This document shows, one piece after another, positions 1 through 7,990 of a DNA stretch of 64,000 nt. The position numbers and the translations under genes are program-made. The DNA lies in the NCBI GenBank assembly GCA_025060695.1, contig JANXBH010000004.1, positions 36,035 through 100,034 of the forward strand. The letters run 5' to 3'. Position 1 is the stretch's first letter. The number at the start of each line of letters is the position of its first letter. The DNA is from Caldifarciminota bacterium (GTDB lineage Bacteria > Hydrothermota > Hydrothermia > LBFQ01 > DSFT01). Under the pieces are notes generated by a model. That model searched no databases, was not told the origin of the DNA, and saw only the letters and a list, made by a program, of their open reading frames with translations.

Positions 1-36
1 TATAAACAATACCAAAATGCTATAGGGGGTGGCAAT

Positions 37-1305
37 ATGCTGTTAAAGGAATTAAAACAGAAGAAACTTTCAGAACTATACGAAATAGCGAAGCAGATGA
101 ATATAGAAGGATATGAAAACTTGAAAAAGGAAGAGTTAATAAGAAAAATAATAGAAAACACTACAACTGAAGAGGGTCTCGTATTTAAGGAAGGTCTTTT
201 GGATATTATACCAGAAGGAGGATATGGATTTTTAAGACTACCTAGTCAAAACTTTCAGCAAAGCCCAGAAGACATCTATGTTTCTCCTGTTATTATAAAA
301 AAACATAAATTAAAAGAAGGGGATATGATTGCAGGATTTGTAAAAGTTCCAAAAGAAAATGAGAAATACCATTCACTTGTAAAAATAGAAACTATAAATG
401 ATGTAGAAGTAGACAAAATTATAGAAAGAAGAGAATTTGAAAAACTTACACCATTTTATCCAACACAAAAGATAAACCTTGAAATTCCTGGAGACGAAGA
501 CTTATCAAGAAGAATAATAGACTTATTTATTCCTATAGGAAAAGGACAAAGAGGATTAATTGTTTCACCACCAAGAGCAGGAAAAACTATACTTTTGCAA
601 AAAATTGCCCAAAGCATAGTAATAAATCATCCTGAAATTTACTTAATTATACTACTTATTGACGAGAGACCTGAAGAAGTAACTGATATGAAAAGACTTG
701 TCCCCGAAGCGGAGATTTACTATTCTACCTTTGACCAACCTGCAGAAAAACATGCATATATTGCGGATATAGTCCTTGAGAGAGCAAAAAGATTAGCAGA
801 AATGGGAAAAGATGTAGTAATACTATTAGATTCACTTACAAGATTTTCAAGAGCTCACAATGTAATAACACCGCACTCAGGAAGAACTATGACAGGTGGT
901 CTTGATGCAGCAGCATTAATAAAGCCTAAGAAATTCTTCGGTAGTGCAAGAAACCTTGAGGAAGGAGGAAGCCTTACGATTATTGCAACCGCATTAATAG
1001 AAACAGGGTCAAGAATGGACGATGTAATATATGAAGAATTTAAAGGAACAGGAAATATGGAAATAGTATTAGATAGAAGATTAGCTGATAGAAGAATTTT
1101 CCCTGCAATTGACTTAAATAAGAGCGGGACAAGAAGAGAAGAATTTTTATTATCTAAGGAAGTATTAGAGAAAGTTTGGACCTTAAGAAAGGCTATATCA
1201 AGTAAAGATCCAGTAGACGCTATGGAATTTTTAATAAATAAAATGAAAAGGACAAACTCAAATAAGGAATTTTTAGAGCTATTAGAAATGGAATTGAAAT
1301 TATAA
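37..1305 (+). CDS. rho: Transcription termination factor Rho
   Basis: Hexameric RNA-dependent ATPase that ends transcription at Rho-dependent sites in the cytoplasm. The 422 residues match the normal family length. In order they show the small helical N-terminal domain (about 1-45), the cold-shock-like RNA-binding domain (about 50-125, with GGYGFLR), and the RecA-like ATPase with P-loop SPPRAGKT at about 177-184 and Walker B VVILLDSLTR near 260. The ATG at 37 follows a G-rich Shine-Dalgarno-like stretch (GGGGGTGG), unlike the leaderless starts common elsewhere in this window. It ends 1 bp from the convergent aminopeptidase stop, so no terminator fits between them. Rho may matter more than usual here, because convergent genes in the window overlap and lack intrinsic terminators (inference). 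Confidence 0.98.
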   Translation: MLLKELKQKKLSELYEIAKQMNIEGYENLKKEELIRKIIENTTTEEGLVFKEGLLDIIPEGGYGFLRLPSQNFQQSPEDIYVSPVIIKKHKLKEGDMIAGFVKVPKENEKYHSLVKIETINDVEVDKIIERREFEKLTPFYPTQKINLEIPGDEDLSRRIIDLFIPIGKGQRGLIVSPPRAGKTILLQKIAQSIVINHPEIYLIILLIDERPEEVTDMKRLVPEAEIYYSTFDQPAEKHAYIADIVLERAKRLAEMGKDVVILLDSLTRFSRAHNVITPHSGRTMTGGLDAAALIKPKKFFGSARNLEEGGSLTIIATALIETGSRMDDVIYEEFKGTGNMEIVLDRRLADRRIFPAIDLNKSGTRREEFLLSKEVLEKVWTLRKAISSKDPVDAMEFLINKMKRTNSNKEFLELLEMELKL

Positions 1306-1306
1306 A

Positions 1307-2659
1307 CTATTCACTCTCAAGAAAAACTTTATAAGCTTTATATGTCATAAATAAATCAGCCTTAGAGCTTATTTCAAAAGGTGAGTGCATGTTCAATATT
1401 GGAGGACCTACATCTATTATGTCCATTCCATATTCTGCTAAAAACATTGCAACAGTTCCTCCACCACCTTCATCCACTTTTCCTAAAATACCTGTTTGCC
1501 ATATAACACCATTTTTATTAAATAAATTCCTGATATACGATGTATATTCTGCACTTGCTTCACTTGCATAGTATTTCCCCCCACTTCCTGTATATTTTAC
1601 TATTGCTACACCATGACCTAGCTTTGCACTATTCTTTAAATCATCAACTTCCTTAAAGTTAGGATTTACTGCGCTTGTTACATCTGCTGAAATGGCTCTT
1701 GAATTGTATAGTGAAATTTCTACATCATATGGCTTAATATCTTCCTCCATTTCAAGAATTTTTTTAACTACTATTTCTAAAAATTTACTCTTTGCAGATG
1801 TATTTCCAAATGAGCCAATTTCTTCTCTATCTACAAATAGTAGTAAAATTGGATGTATATTCTCCTTTATATCCATAAGTGCTTTCAAAGAACAAAATAC
1901 ACATATTCTATCATCTTGACCATAACCACCTATCAAGCTTTTGTCTATTCCAACATCCCTTGCTTTAAATGCAGGGACAATTTCAATATCAGCAGAAACT
2001 AAATCTTCCTCCTCTATTTCATACTTTTCTTTTAAAATATGTAATGCATATTTTTTAATTTCCTCTTCCTTTTCACCATCCATAGGAACACTACCAAACA
2101 GCACATCAAGTTTTTCTCCTGGCAATGCTTCATCTATCGGCTTATTTCCCTGAACTTTTCTTGAAAGATGTGGAAGTAAATCTGCTATGGTAAATACAGG
2201 GTCATCATTATCCTCACCAATTACTATGTACTGCTTTCTACCATATTTATTCAATATAACGCCGTGAATTGCTAAAGGAATTGAAAACCACTGATATTTT
2301 TTTATTCCACCATAGTACTGAGTATCTAATAAAACCAACTCACTATCTTCATATATTGGTCTTGGTTTTAAGTCAATTCTTGGACTATCAATGTGAGATA
2401 CAATTATATTAAAGCCTCCTTTTTGACTTCTTACTCCCTTTTTATATAGTGCAACTATCCTTTCTTTGTCTGAAAATATAAGTTTTTCAGATTTATTACT
2501 AAATCCATCTTTATATCCATTTTCAAGAGCTACACTAGTTATATAATTTACAACCTCTCTTTCAGTTTTACAGAGATTTAAAAATCTCTTATATTCTTCC
2601 GCGAAATTATATATCTGTTCTTTTTCTTGCGAAGATACTTTTTTCCATATGTTATTCAT
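1307..2659 (-). CDS. M18 family metallo-aminopeptidase
   Basis: Zinc-dependent exopeptidase that removes N-terminal (typically acidic) residues from peptides; cytosolic, as no signal sequence is present. The 450 residues carry the M18 metal-ligand motifs in order: VSHIDSP (His89), GYGQDDR (Asp249/250), VDREEIGS (catalytic Glu279 and metal Glu280), SADVTSA, and HSPFEIS near the C-terminus. The start is fixed by a TAAAAT -10 element 9 nt upstream, with an in-frame TAA inside that element. It is monocistronic and divergent from the mutase gene across a 94-bp gap holding two separate promoters. The exact substrate (Asp or Leu type) cannot be decided from sequence. Confidence 0.93.
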   Translation of the reverse strand: MNNIWKKVSSQEKEQIYNFAEEYKRFLNLCKTEREVVNYITSVALENGYKDGFSNKSEKLIFSDKERIVALYKKGVRSQKGGFNIIVSHIDSPRIDLKPRPIYEDSELVLLDTQYYGGIKKYQWFSIPLAIHGVILNKYGRKQYIVIGEDNDDPVFTIADLLPHLSRKVQGNKPIDEALPGEKLDVLFGSVPMDGEKEEEIKKYALHILKEKYEIEEEDLVSADIEIVPAFKARDVGIDKSLIGGYGQDDRICVFCSLKALMDIKENIHPILLLFVDREEIGSFGNTSAKSKFLEIVVKKILEMEEDIKPYDVEISLYNSRAISADVTSAVNPNFKEVDDLKNSAKLGHGVAIVKYTGSGGKYYASEASAEYTSYIRNLFNKNGVIWQTGILGKVDEGGGGTVAMFLAEYGMDIIDVGPPILNMHSPFEISSKADLFMTYKAYKVFLESE

Positions 2660-2668
2660 AATTTGAAA

Positions 2669-2674
2669 ATTTTA
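2669..2674 (-). promoter_or_regulatory. -10 element, leaderless promoter of the M18 aminopeptidase
   Basis: TAAAAT (minus strand, in CCTTAAAATTTT) ends 9 nt before the ATG at 2659. A -10 at this distance puts transcription start at or within a few nt of the start codon. Confidence 0.75.
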
Positions 2675-2738
2675 AGGTCATTAAGAAAAAGGAGTAAAGC
2701 TTTAGCTACAAATTTGAAACTATAAAGTTAAAATCCCT

Positions 2739-2744
2739 TAAAAT
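2739..2744 (+). promoter_or_regulatory. -10 element, leaderless promoter of the acyl-CoA mutase
   Basis: TAAAAT in CCTTAAAATTTT, 9 nt before the ATG at 2754; no Shine-Dalgarno sequence lies in between. A TTGAAA about 19 bp upstream is a possible -35. Confidence 0.75.
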
Positions 2745-2753
2745 TTTGTTTTT

Positions 2754-4325
2754 ATGAAAGAATTAAGGAGAAAATTTCTAACTCCTTCAAACATAGAAAT
2801 AAAAGAAGTATACGACAAGGAAGATTTAGGTGAAATTCAAATAGAAAAGCCCGGCGAATTTCCATATACAAGGGGCATTCATAAAAATATGTATAGAGGA
2901 AGATTATGGACTATGAGACAATACTCTGGATTTGGTAGTGCGGAAGAAACAAATGAAAGATTTAAATACTTATTATTACAAGGACAAACAGGATTATCAA
3001 CAGCTTTTGATTTACCTACACAACTTGGATATGACCCAGACGAACCATTTAGTGAAGGAGAAATAGGAAAAACTGGAGTTTCAATTTCAAATCCAATAGA
3101 CATGGACATATTATTTAAAGATATTCCACTTGATGTAGTTTCAACATCTATGACTATAAATGCTACTGCAGGAATACTACTTGGTCTATATATTTATATC
3201 GCAAAACAAAGAAATATAGAAATAGAGAAACTTTCAGGAACTACTCAAAATGATATATTAAAGGAGTTTGCTGCAAGAGGAAATTATATTTATCCAATTG
3301 AACCTTCAGTTAGACTTGTAGGAGATATTATAGAGTTTTGTTCTAAATATCTTCCAAAGTGGAACCCTATATCTATTTCAGGATATCACTATAGAGAAGC
3401 AGGAGCAAATGCAGTTCAAGAGCTTGCATTTACATTTGCTGATGCAATAGCATATGTAGAGGAAGTATTAAGAAGAGGTATTGATGTTGACGAATTTGCA
3501 CCAAGACTCTCGTTCTTCTTTAATGGACATATATACTTCTTTGAAGAAATAGCAAAATTTAGAGCTGCAAGAAGAATATGGGCTAAGATTATGAAGTATA
3601 AATTTAAAGCAAAGAATGAAAATTCATTAAAACTTAGATTTCATACCCAAACCGCAGGTTCATCCCTAACAGCTCAAGAACCAGAGAATAACATAATAAG
3701 AACAACGATAGAAGCACTTGCAGCAGTCTTGGGTGGGACCCAAAGTCTTCACACTAATTCTTATGATGAAGCACTTGCACTTCCAACAGAAAAATCAGCA
3801 AGAATAGCACTAAGAACACAACAGATAATTGCATACGAAAGTGGGGTTGCGGATACCGTGGATCCTTTAGCAGGTAGTTACTTTGTAGAAAAATTAACAA
3901 ATGAAATAGAAGAAAAAGTTTGGGAATATCTTGAGAAAATAGAGAAAATGGGTGGTGCTGTTGAGTGCATTAAAAATGGATATTTTCAAAATGAAATAGC
4001 CGAAAGTTCTTATAGATATCAAAAGGAAATAGAAAGTCGAGAAAGATACATCATCGGAGTAAATATATTTAAAACTGAAGAAAATCAAAAAATTGAAATA
4101 TTTAGACTACCCGATGAAGTAGTTGAAAAAATCCTAAGGAGAGTAAAAGACTTTAAAGAAAATAGAAGTAAAGGTTATATCAGTGCACTTGAAGAATTAA
4201 AGAAAAAAGCTAAAACAAATGAAAACTTAATGGCATATATTATAAGAGCAATAGAAGAAAAAGCAACATTAGGTGAGATTTCACATGCTTTAAGAGAAGT
4301 TTGGGGTGAATATGATAGAATATGA
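2754..4325 (+). CDS. Acyl-CoA mutase (methylmalonyl-CoA mutase family) large subunit
   Basis: Catalytic (substrate-binding TIM-barrel) subunit of a coenzyme B12-dependent acyl-CoA mutase such as methylmalonyl-CoA mutase, which interconverts succinyl-CoA and methylmalonyl-CoA. Family hallmarks are FPYTRGIHKNMYRGRLWTMR near the N-terminus, QYSGFGSAEETN, TAFDLPTQLGYD, RFHTQTAGSSLTAQEP and GGTQSLHTNSYDEALALP. At 523 residues it contains only the large-subunit part. The C-terminal cobalamin-binding domain (DxHxxG) is absent, so a separate small subunit is needed, and none is encoded in the window. It overlaps the next gene by 4 nt (ATGA), so the two are translationally coupled. Isobutyryl-CoA or ethylmalonyl-CoA mutase specificity cannot be excluded. 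Confidence 0.93.
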   Translation: MKELRRKFLTPSNIEIKEVYDKEDLGEIQIEKPGEFPYTRGIHKNMYRGRLWTMRQYSGFGSAEETNERFKYLLLQGQTGLSTAFDLPTQLGYDPDEPFSEGEIGKTGVSISNPIDMDILFKDIPLDVVSTSMTINATAGILLGLYIYIAKQRNIEIEKLSGTTQNDILKEFAARGNYIYPIEPSVRLVGDIIEFCSKYLPKWNPISISGYHYREAGANAVQELAFTFADAIAYVEEVLRRGIDVDEFAPRLSFFFNGHIYFFEEIAKFRAARRIWAKIMKYKFKAKNENSLKLRFHTQTAGSSLTAQEPENNIIRTTIEALAAVLGGTQSLHTNSYDEALALPTEKSARIALRTQQIIAYESGVADTVDPLAGSYFVEKLTNEIEEKVWEYLEKIEKMGGAVECIKNGYFQNEIAESSYRYQKEIESRERYIIGVNIFKTEENQKIEIFRLPDEVVEKILRRVKDFKENRSKGYISALEELKKKAKTNENLMAYIIRAIEEKATLGEISHALREVWGEYDRI

Positions 4326-5149
4326 TATTTATAGTTCTCTTTATTCTTACATCTTGCAAGGAAAAGGAAGAGTTTATAATGGGTTATTATCCAAGTGCGG
4401 AAAGCGAAAAAGTAGTAGAAGATTTAAGTCCATTAGAAGAATACTTAGAAAAGAAACTCAATATAAAAATTAAACCATTTATAGCAACGGACTATACATC
4501 ACTTATTGAGGGTCTTTGCTCAGGGAAAATTGATGGTAGCTTTCTTTCGGCTTTGCCTTATGTAATTTCAAAGAGCAAGTGCAAAACAAAAATGATAGTT
4601 ACATCCTTAAGAAAAGATGGAACCATTTTCTATAAAACTTACTTTTTAGTAAACTTAAACAAACCATATAAAAACCTATATGACTTAAAGGGTAAAACTT
4701 GGGGAATTCCTGATATTGCATCCACAAGTGGATACTTATTCCCAGTCTTAAGAATGAATGAATTAGGTTTAAATCCTGATAAGGACTTTAAAAAGATACA
4801 GCTAAATACTCACGAAAATGTAATTATCGCGGTATATAATAATGAGATAGATTTTGGAACAATTTATTCAGATGCAAGAATAACACTAAAAGAAGAATAC
4901 CCAGATATTTTTGAAAAAACAAAAGTAATAGATAGCATAGGACCAATACCAAATGATGGTTTTGTAGTATCTTCAAGAGTAAATGAAAATTTAATTAAAG
5001 GACTAAAGGAAGCATTCCTGTCTATAAATAGCGATACAAATATATTAAACAGACTTAAAAAGTATGGATGGTATGGAGTGGTTGAAACGAACGACAGTAT
5101 ATATAATTTAGTGGAAAAGCTATATTTTGAGGTTTTAAAAGGCAAGTAA
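4322..5149 (+). CDS. PhnD-like phosphate/phosphonate-type ABC substrate-binding lipoprotein
   Basis: Predicted periplasmic, lipid-anchored solute-binding protein of the phosphate/phosphonate/phosphite family (PhnD/PtxB type). The N-terminus is an unusually short lipoprotein signal, MIFIVLFILTSC, with lipobox LTSC and Cys at residue 12. The two-lobed PBP2 fold is indicated by MGYYPSAESEKVVEDLSPLEEYLEKK-type start, DLKGKTWGIPDIASTSGYLFP and the late segment FVVSSRVNENLIKGLKEAF. Its start overlaps the mutase stop, which suggests co-expression, but no ABC permease or ATPase lies nearby. The ligand is therefore unknown; a sensor role rather than transport is possible. It ends 3 bp from the convergent BtuF-like gene. 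Confidence 0.82.
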   Translation: MIFIVLFILTSCKEKEEFIMGYYPSAESEKVVEDLSPLEEYLEKKLNIKIKPFIATDYTSLIEGLCSGKIDGSFLSALPYVISKSKCKTKMIVTSLRKDGTIFYKTYFLVNLNKPYKNLYDLKGKTWGIPDIASTSGYLFPVLRMNELGLNPDKDFKKIQLNTHENVIIAVYNNEIDFGTIYSDARITLKEEYPDIFEKTKVIDSIGPIPNDGFVVSSRVNENLIKGLKEAFLSINSDTNILNRLKKYGWYGVVETNDSIYNLVEKLYFEVLKGK

Positions 5150-5152
5150 ATT

Positions 5153-5977
5153 TTATAAGATATCCTCTAATTTTTTCTTTATATATGGCAGAACCTCAGT
5201 AATAAAACTTGGACCATAATGAGCTATATAATCACCGGGTGTTAAAATAATTCTACTTTCCTTAACTGCCCTTAGTTCTCCAAGACCAATACTAATGTAT
5301 CTTTGAATCACTTCATCAAGAGTCGGTTTTTTTATTCTTTCAGCTTTCGGTTCATATATAATAATATCAGGGTCTATAAGTTTTACTTCTTCATAATTTG
5401 GGAAAAAGTAGCTTTGTCTTTCATTAATAAATATATTTTCAAGACCCAATATAAATAAGCCATGAGTAATGTATGAATTTGAGCCAAATGTAATCTCAGG
5501 TGCAAGGTCAATTTCAGCAAAGTATTTGGCTTTGATACTGTCCACTTTTAACTTATTTAAAATTTCAAGTAAACCCATAGTTTTCTCGTAAGCGATTTTT
5601 GAAATAGAAAACAGATTTCCAATTCTTATGATATTATCTAATATATCAAACACACTATTTGCAAGTTTTGTAGTAAATATCACAAACCCTGAGTTTATTA
5701 AATCTTCATATACTTTTCTTTGAACTCCAGATGTAGTTAAAACAACTTGTGGATTTAAACTTTTTAAAAGCTCCATATTTATTTTTAAATATCCTCCAAG
5801 TTTTGGTTTATTTCTTGCTTCCTTTGGTCTATAACAGTATGCACTCACTCCCACAACCCTTTCAAAAAGACCAAGAAAGTCCAATATATCAGTAATATCC
5901 GGTGCAAGCGAAACCACCCTCTCTATCTTATCCTTAATCTCAAATTCTACATTTAAAAATTCATTATAGAATTTCAT
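5153..5977 (-). CDS. BtuF-like helical-backbone metal/cobalamin-binding protein without signal peptide
   Basis: A 274-residue protein of the helical-backbone metal receptor superfamily (BtuF/FepB type binding proteins for vitamin B12, haem or siderophores). Supporting segments are RVVSLAPDITDILDFLGL (about 20-37), VVGVSAYC, KLGGYLKINMELLKSLNPQVVL and LAPEITFGSNSYITHGLF. Family members normally have a signal peptide, but this one starts MKFYNEFLNVEFEIKD, with no hydrophobic leader, so it looks cytoplasmic. Its ATG overlaps the end of the upstream regulator gene by 4 nt, making a two-gene operon, and there is no ABC transporter. Proximity to the B12-dependent mutase suggests a cobalamin link, which is inference. 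Confidence 0.8.
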   Translation of the reverse strand: MKFYNEFLNVEFEIKDKIERVVSLAPDITDILDFLGLFERVVGVSAYCYRPKEARNKPKLGGYLKINMELLKSLNPQVVLTTSGVQRKVYEDLINSGFVIFTTKLANSVFDILDNIIRIGNLFSISKIAYEKTMGLLEILNKLKVDSIKAKYFAEIDLAPEITFGSNSYITHGLFILGLENIFINERQSYFFPNYEEVKLIDPDIIIYEPKAERIKKPTLDEVIQRYISIGLGELRAVKESRIILTPGDYIAHYGPSFITEVLPYIKKKLEDIL

Positions 5978-7968
5978 TTCAGCGCTTTTTCAATATAGCC
6001 ATTCCAAAAATCAATTCTATCATTCAAACCTTTCTGTTTAATCAAGTCCAAAAGCCTATTAAAAACTTTACTATCAAGATTTCTAAATAGCGAGCTTTCC
6101 AAATACGCAATAGCTAAATTTTCCATATTTTTCTTTATTAGCAAATCGGATAGAAGTAATATACCCTGAGAGAAAAGCTGTTTTAATCTTTCTCTTTCCG
6201 TATATATCCATTCCTCGTATAAATCGCCCTCAAGCAAGTCAGCACTATATAAATTAAATGCATGGATAATTTTAGATATTGAAGTTTCAGTCTCTTTATA
6301 ATATAGCGATATAGCGGACTTTATGGAATTTTCAAAATCTTGAATATCAATATAAAATCTTTCATCAGTAAAAAATCCATAGCTTCCTCCTGAACTTTTA
6401 ATAACATCACCATCTACAAGTATTTTCCTTATATTACTAACTATGGTATGTAGTTTTTGAGTAGCTTTTCTTTTGTCATCCTCTGACCATAAATCCTCAA
6501 ATATTCTTTCCTTTGGTATAAATTTATCTCTGTTTATTAGAAAATATTTAAAAACTCTTAAATTAATCGGCCTATCAAAGTCATCTTCGTATAAAGTTTT
6601 ACCACTTATAATAATCTTCAACTTACCAAACGCATATATTTCGTATTTCAATATCTTCTTTAGTCTTGTTAAAATTTTTACACTTTTAATTTTATCAATC
6701 CTTTGAAGCAAGTCATAGTCATCCATATATTCGTAAATATCCTTAATTTTAAAATCTTCTTCAAGATGGAACTTAACTATAAATTTCTTGAAGTTCTCAG
6801 AAACTTCTTTATTTCTTTCAACATACATTCTTATTACTGGTTTTATACTTTCAATAATTTCCCTATCTATGGTTTGATATAAAATTTCCTCATTTTCAAT
6901 TATCTTCAAAAATTCTTCATAAGCTTCATCTAATCTTTTACCGATAGCAAGCAAATAGCACTTATATATCATTGCTGACATTTTTTGATATTTAGATTTT
7001 GACATATTTATAACTTTTTGAATAAGGTTTATTGCTTCCTCTAAATTACCCTTCTTTTCCAGCAAAAATACCTTTGAAAATAGAAACTTTGCATTCTCCC
7101 TTCTTGATATTGATACTAATTTTTCATATTCATTTATCATATTTTGTGCCTTTTCCAATTGATTGTTTTTTAAGTAGTAAGAAATCAAGTAGTTTAGTGC
7201 ATTAGTTTGATTTAAGTAATTGTTTGACATTTTAGCATAATCAAGAGCAGCTATTAAATCCTGAACATTTACAGTATTTTCATAGTGAGATACAAAATAT
7301 TTATATAGAAAATACCTTGAAAGTGCACTTAAAGAGCCAATTCTCTTTGAAATTTCGTATGCATAACTTAATCTTAAACGAGCTTCAGCAAATCGATAGC
7401 TCATAGCAAAAAATGCACTATTATACAAAATTAGTCCAAAGTAGTGGTTTAGATTACCATAGTTCTTTAGTTCAATTTCTAATCTAAGCAATATTTTCTT
7501 AAATTCTTCCTTCTCGTACATTACGTCTAAGTTCCTATAGTAAGTAGCATCCAATATGGACTTATATACAAACAAATTCTTACTTAGAGCAAAATTTACA
7601 GCATTGTTGTATACGTCTTCTATCTCTTGAATTCTTCCTAACCTTACGAGGACATTTATTAGTAAAATATAGCTTTCAAGCTTTATATAATCCAACACTC
7701 TATCTGATGAAACTACTTCATATAGTATTTTCATAGCTTTTAATTCATCTAATTGATTGTATGCAATATATCCCTCTACAAACATAAAGTTATAGTCATT
7801 TTTGTATTTATTTGCAATTATCTTACAACCATTAAAGTCATCTAAAAATAATAACAAACAGCACTTTACAATATCCGCTTCATAATCCTCTAAGTTATAA
7901 TTTCTTAAATTATTCAAAATTTCTCTATAATTTCCAACTTCAAATATTTGAGAGAACAAATTTTGCAT
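5974..7968 (-). CDS. TPR protein with C-terminal winged-helix/BTAD (SARP-like) regulator region
   Basis: A 664-residue cytoplasmic protein. Residues 1 to about 430 are helical TPR-like repeats. Then comes an OmpR/PhoB-like winged helix (about 445-540, around FKYFLINRDKFIPKERIFEDLW and KLHTIVSNIRKIL), followed by a bacterial transcriptional activator domain (about 545-660, around YSADLLEGDLYEEWIYTERE). This is the inverse of the usual SARP order, because the TPR region is at the N-terminus. It is likely a DNA-binding activator controlling local genes. The BtuF-like gene follows with a 4-nt overlap, so the pair may form a ligand-responsive switch (inference). It is divergent from the TPR-rlmN-tilS operon across only 22 bp. 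Confidence 0.83.
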   Translation of the reverse strand: MQNLFSQIFEVGNYREILNNLRNYNLEDYEADIVKCCLLLFLDDFNGCKIIANKYKNDYNFMFVEGYIAYNQLDELKAMKILYEVVSSDRVLDYIKLESYILLINVLVRLGRIQEIEDVYNNAVNFALSKNLFVYKSILDATYYRNLDVMYEKEEFKKILLRLEIELKNYGNLNHYFGLILYNSAFFAMSYRFAEARLRLSYAYEISKRIGSLSALSRYFLYKYFVSHYENTVNVQDLIAALDYAKMSNNYLNQTNALNYLISYYLKNNQLEKAQNMINEYEKLVSISRRENAKFLFSKVFLLEKKGNLEEAINLIQKVINMSKSKYQKMSAMIYKCYLLAIGKRLDEAYEEFLKIIENEEILYQTIDREIIESIKPVIRMYVERNKEVSENFKKFIVKFHLEEDFKIKDIYEYMDDYDLLQRIDKIKSVKILTRLKKILKYEIYAFGKLKIIISGKTLYEDDFDRPINLRVFKYFLINRDKFIPKERIFEDLWSEDDKRKATQKLHTIVSNIRKILVDGDVIKSSGGSYGFFTDERFYIDIQDFENSIKSAISLYYKETETSISKIIHAFNLYSADLLEGDLYEEWIYTERERLKQLFSQGILLLSDLLIKKNMENLAIAYLESSLFRNLDSKVFNRLLDLIKQKGLNDRIDFWNGYIEKALK

Positions 7969-7975
7969 ATTACTT

Positions 7976-7981
7976 TAAAAT
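7976..7981 (+). promoter_or_regulatory. -10 element, leaderless promoter of TPR-rlmN-tilS operon
   Basis: TAAAAT in CTTTAAAATTTTAAGG, 9 nt before the ATG at 7991. It overlaps the opposite-strand -10 at 7980-7985, so both promoters share a 22-bp gap. Confidence 0.75.
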
Positions 7982-7985
7982 TTTA
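7980..7985 (-). promoter_or_regulatory. -10 element, promoter of the SARP-like regulator gene
   Basis: TAAAAT on the minus strand (CCTTAAAATTTTAAAG), 11 nt before the ATG at 7968, overlapping the plus-strand -10 by two bases. Polymerase cannot occupy both at once. Confidence 0.65.
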
Positions 7986-7990
7986 AGGCT

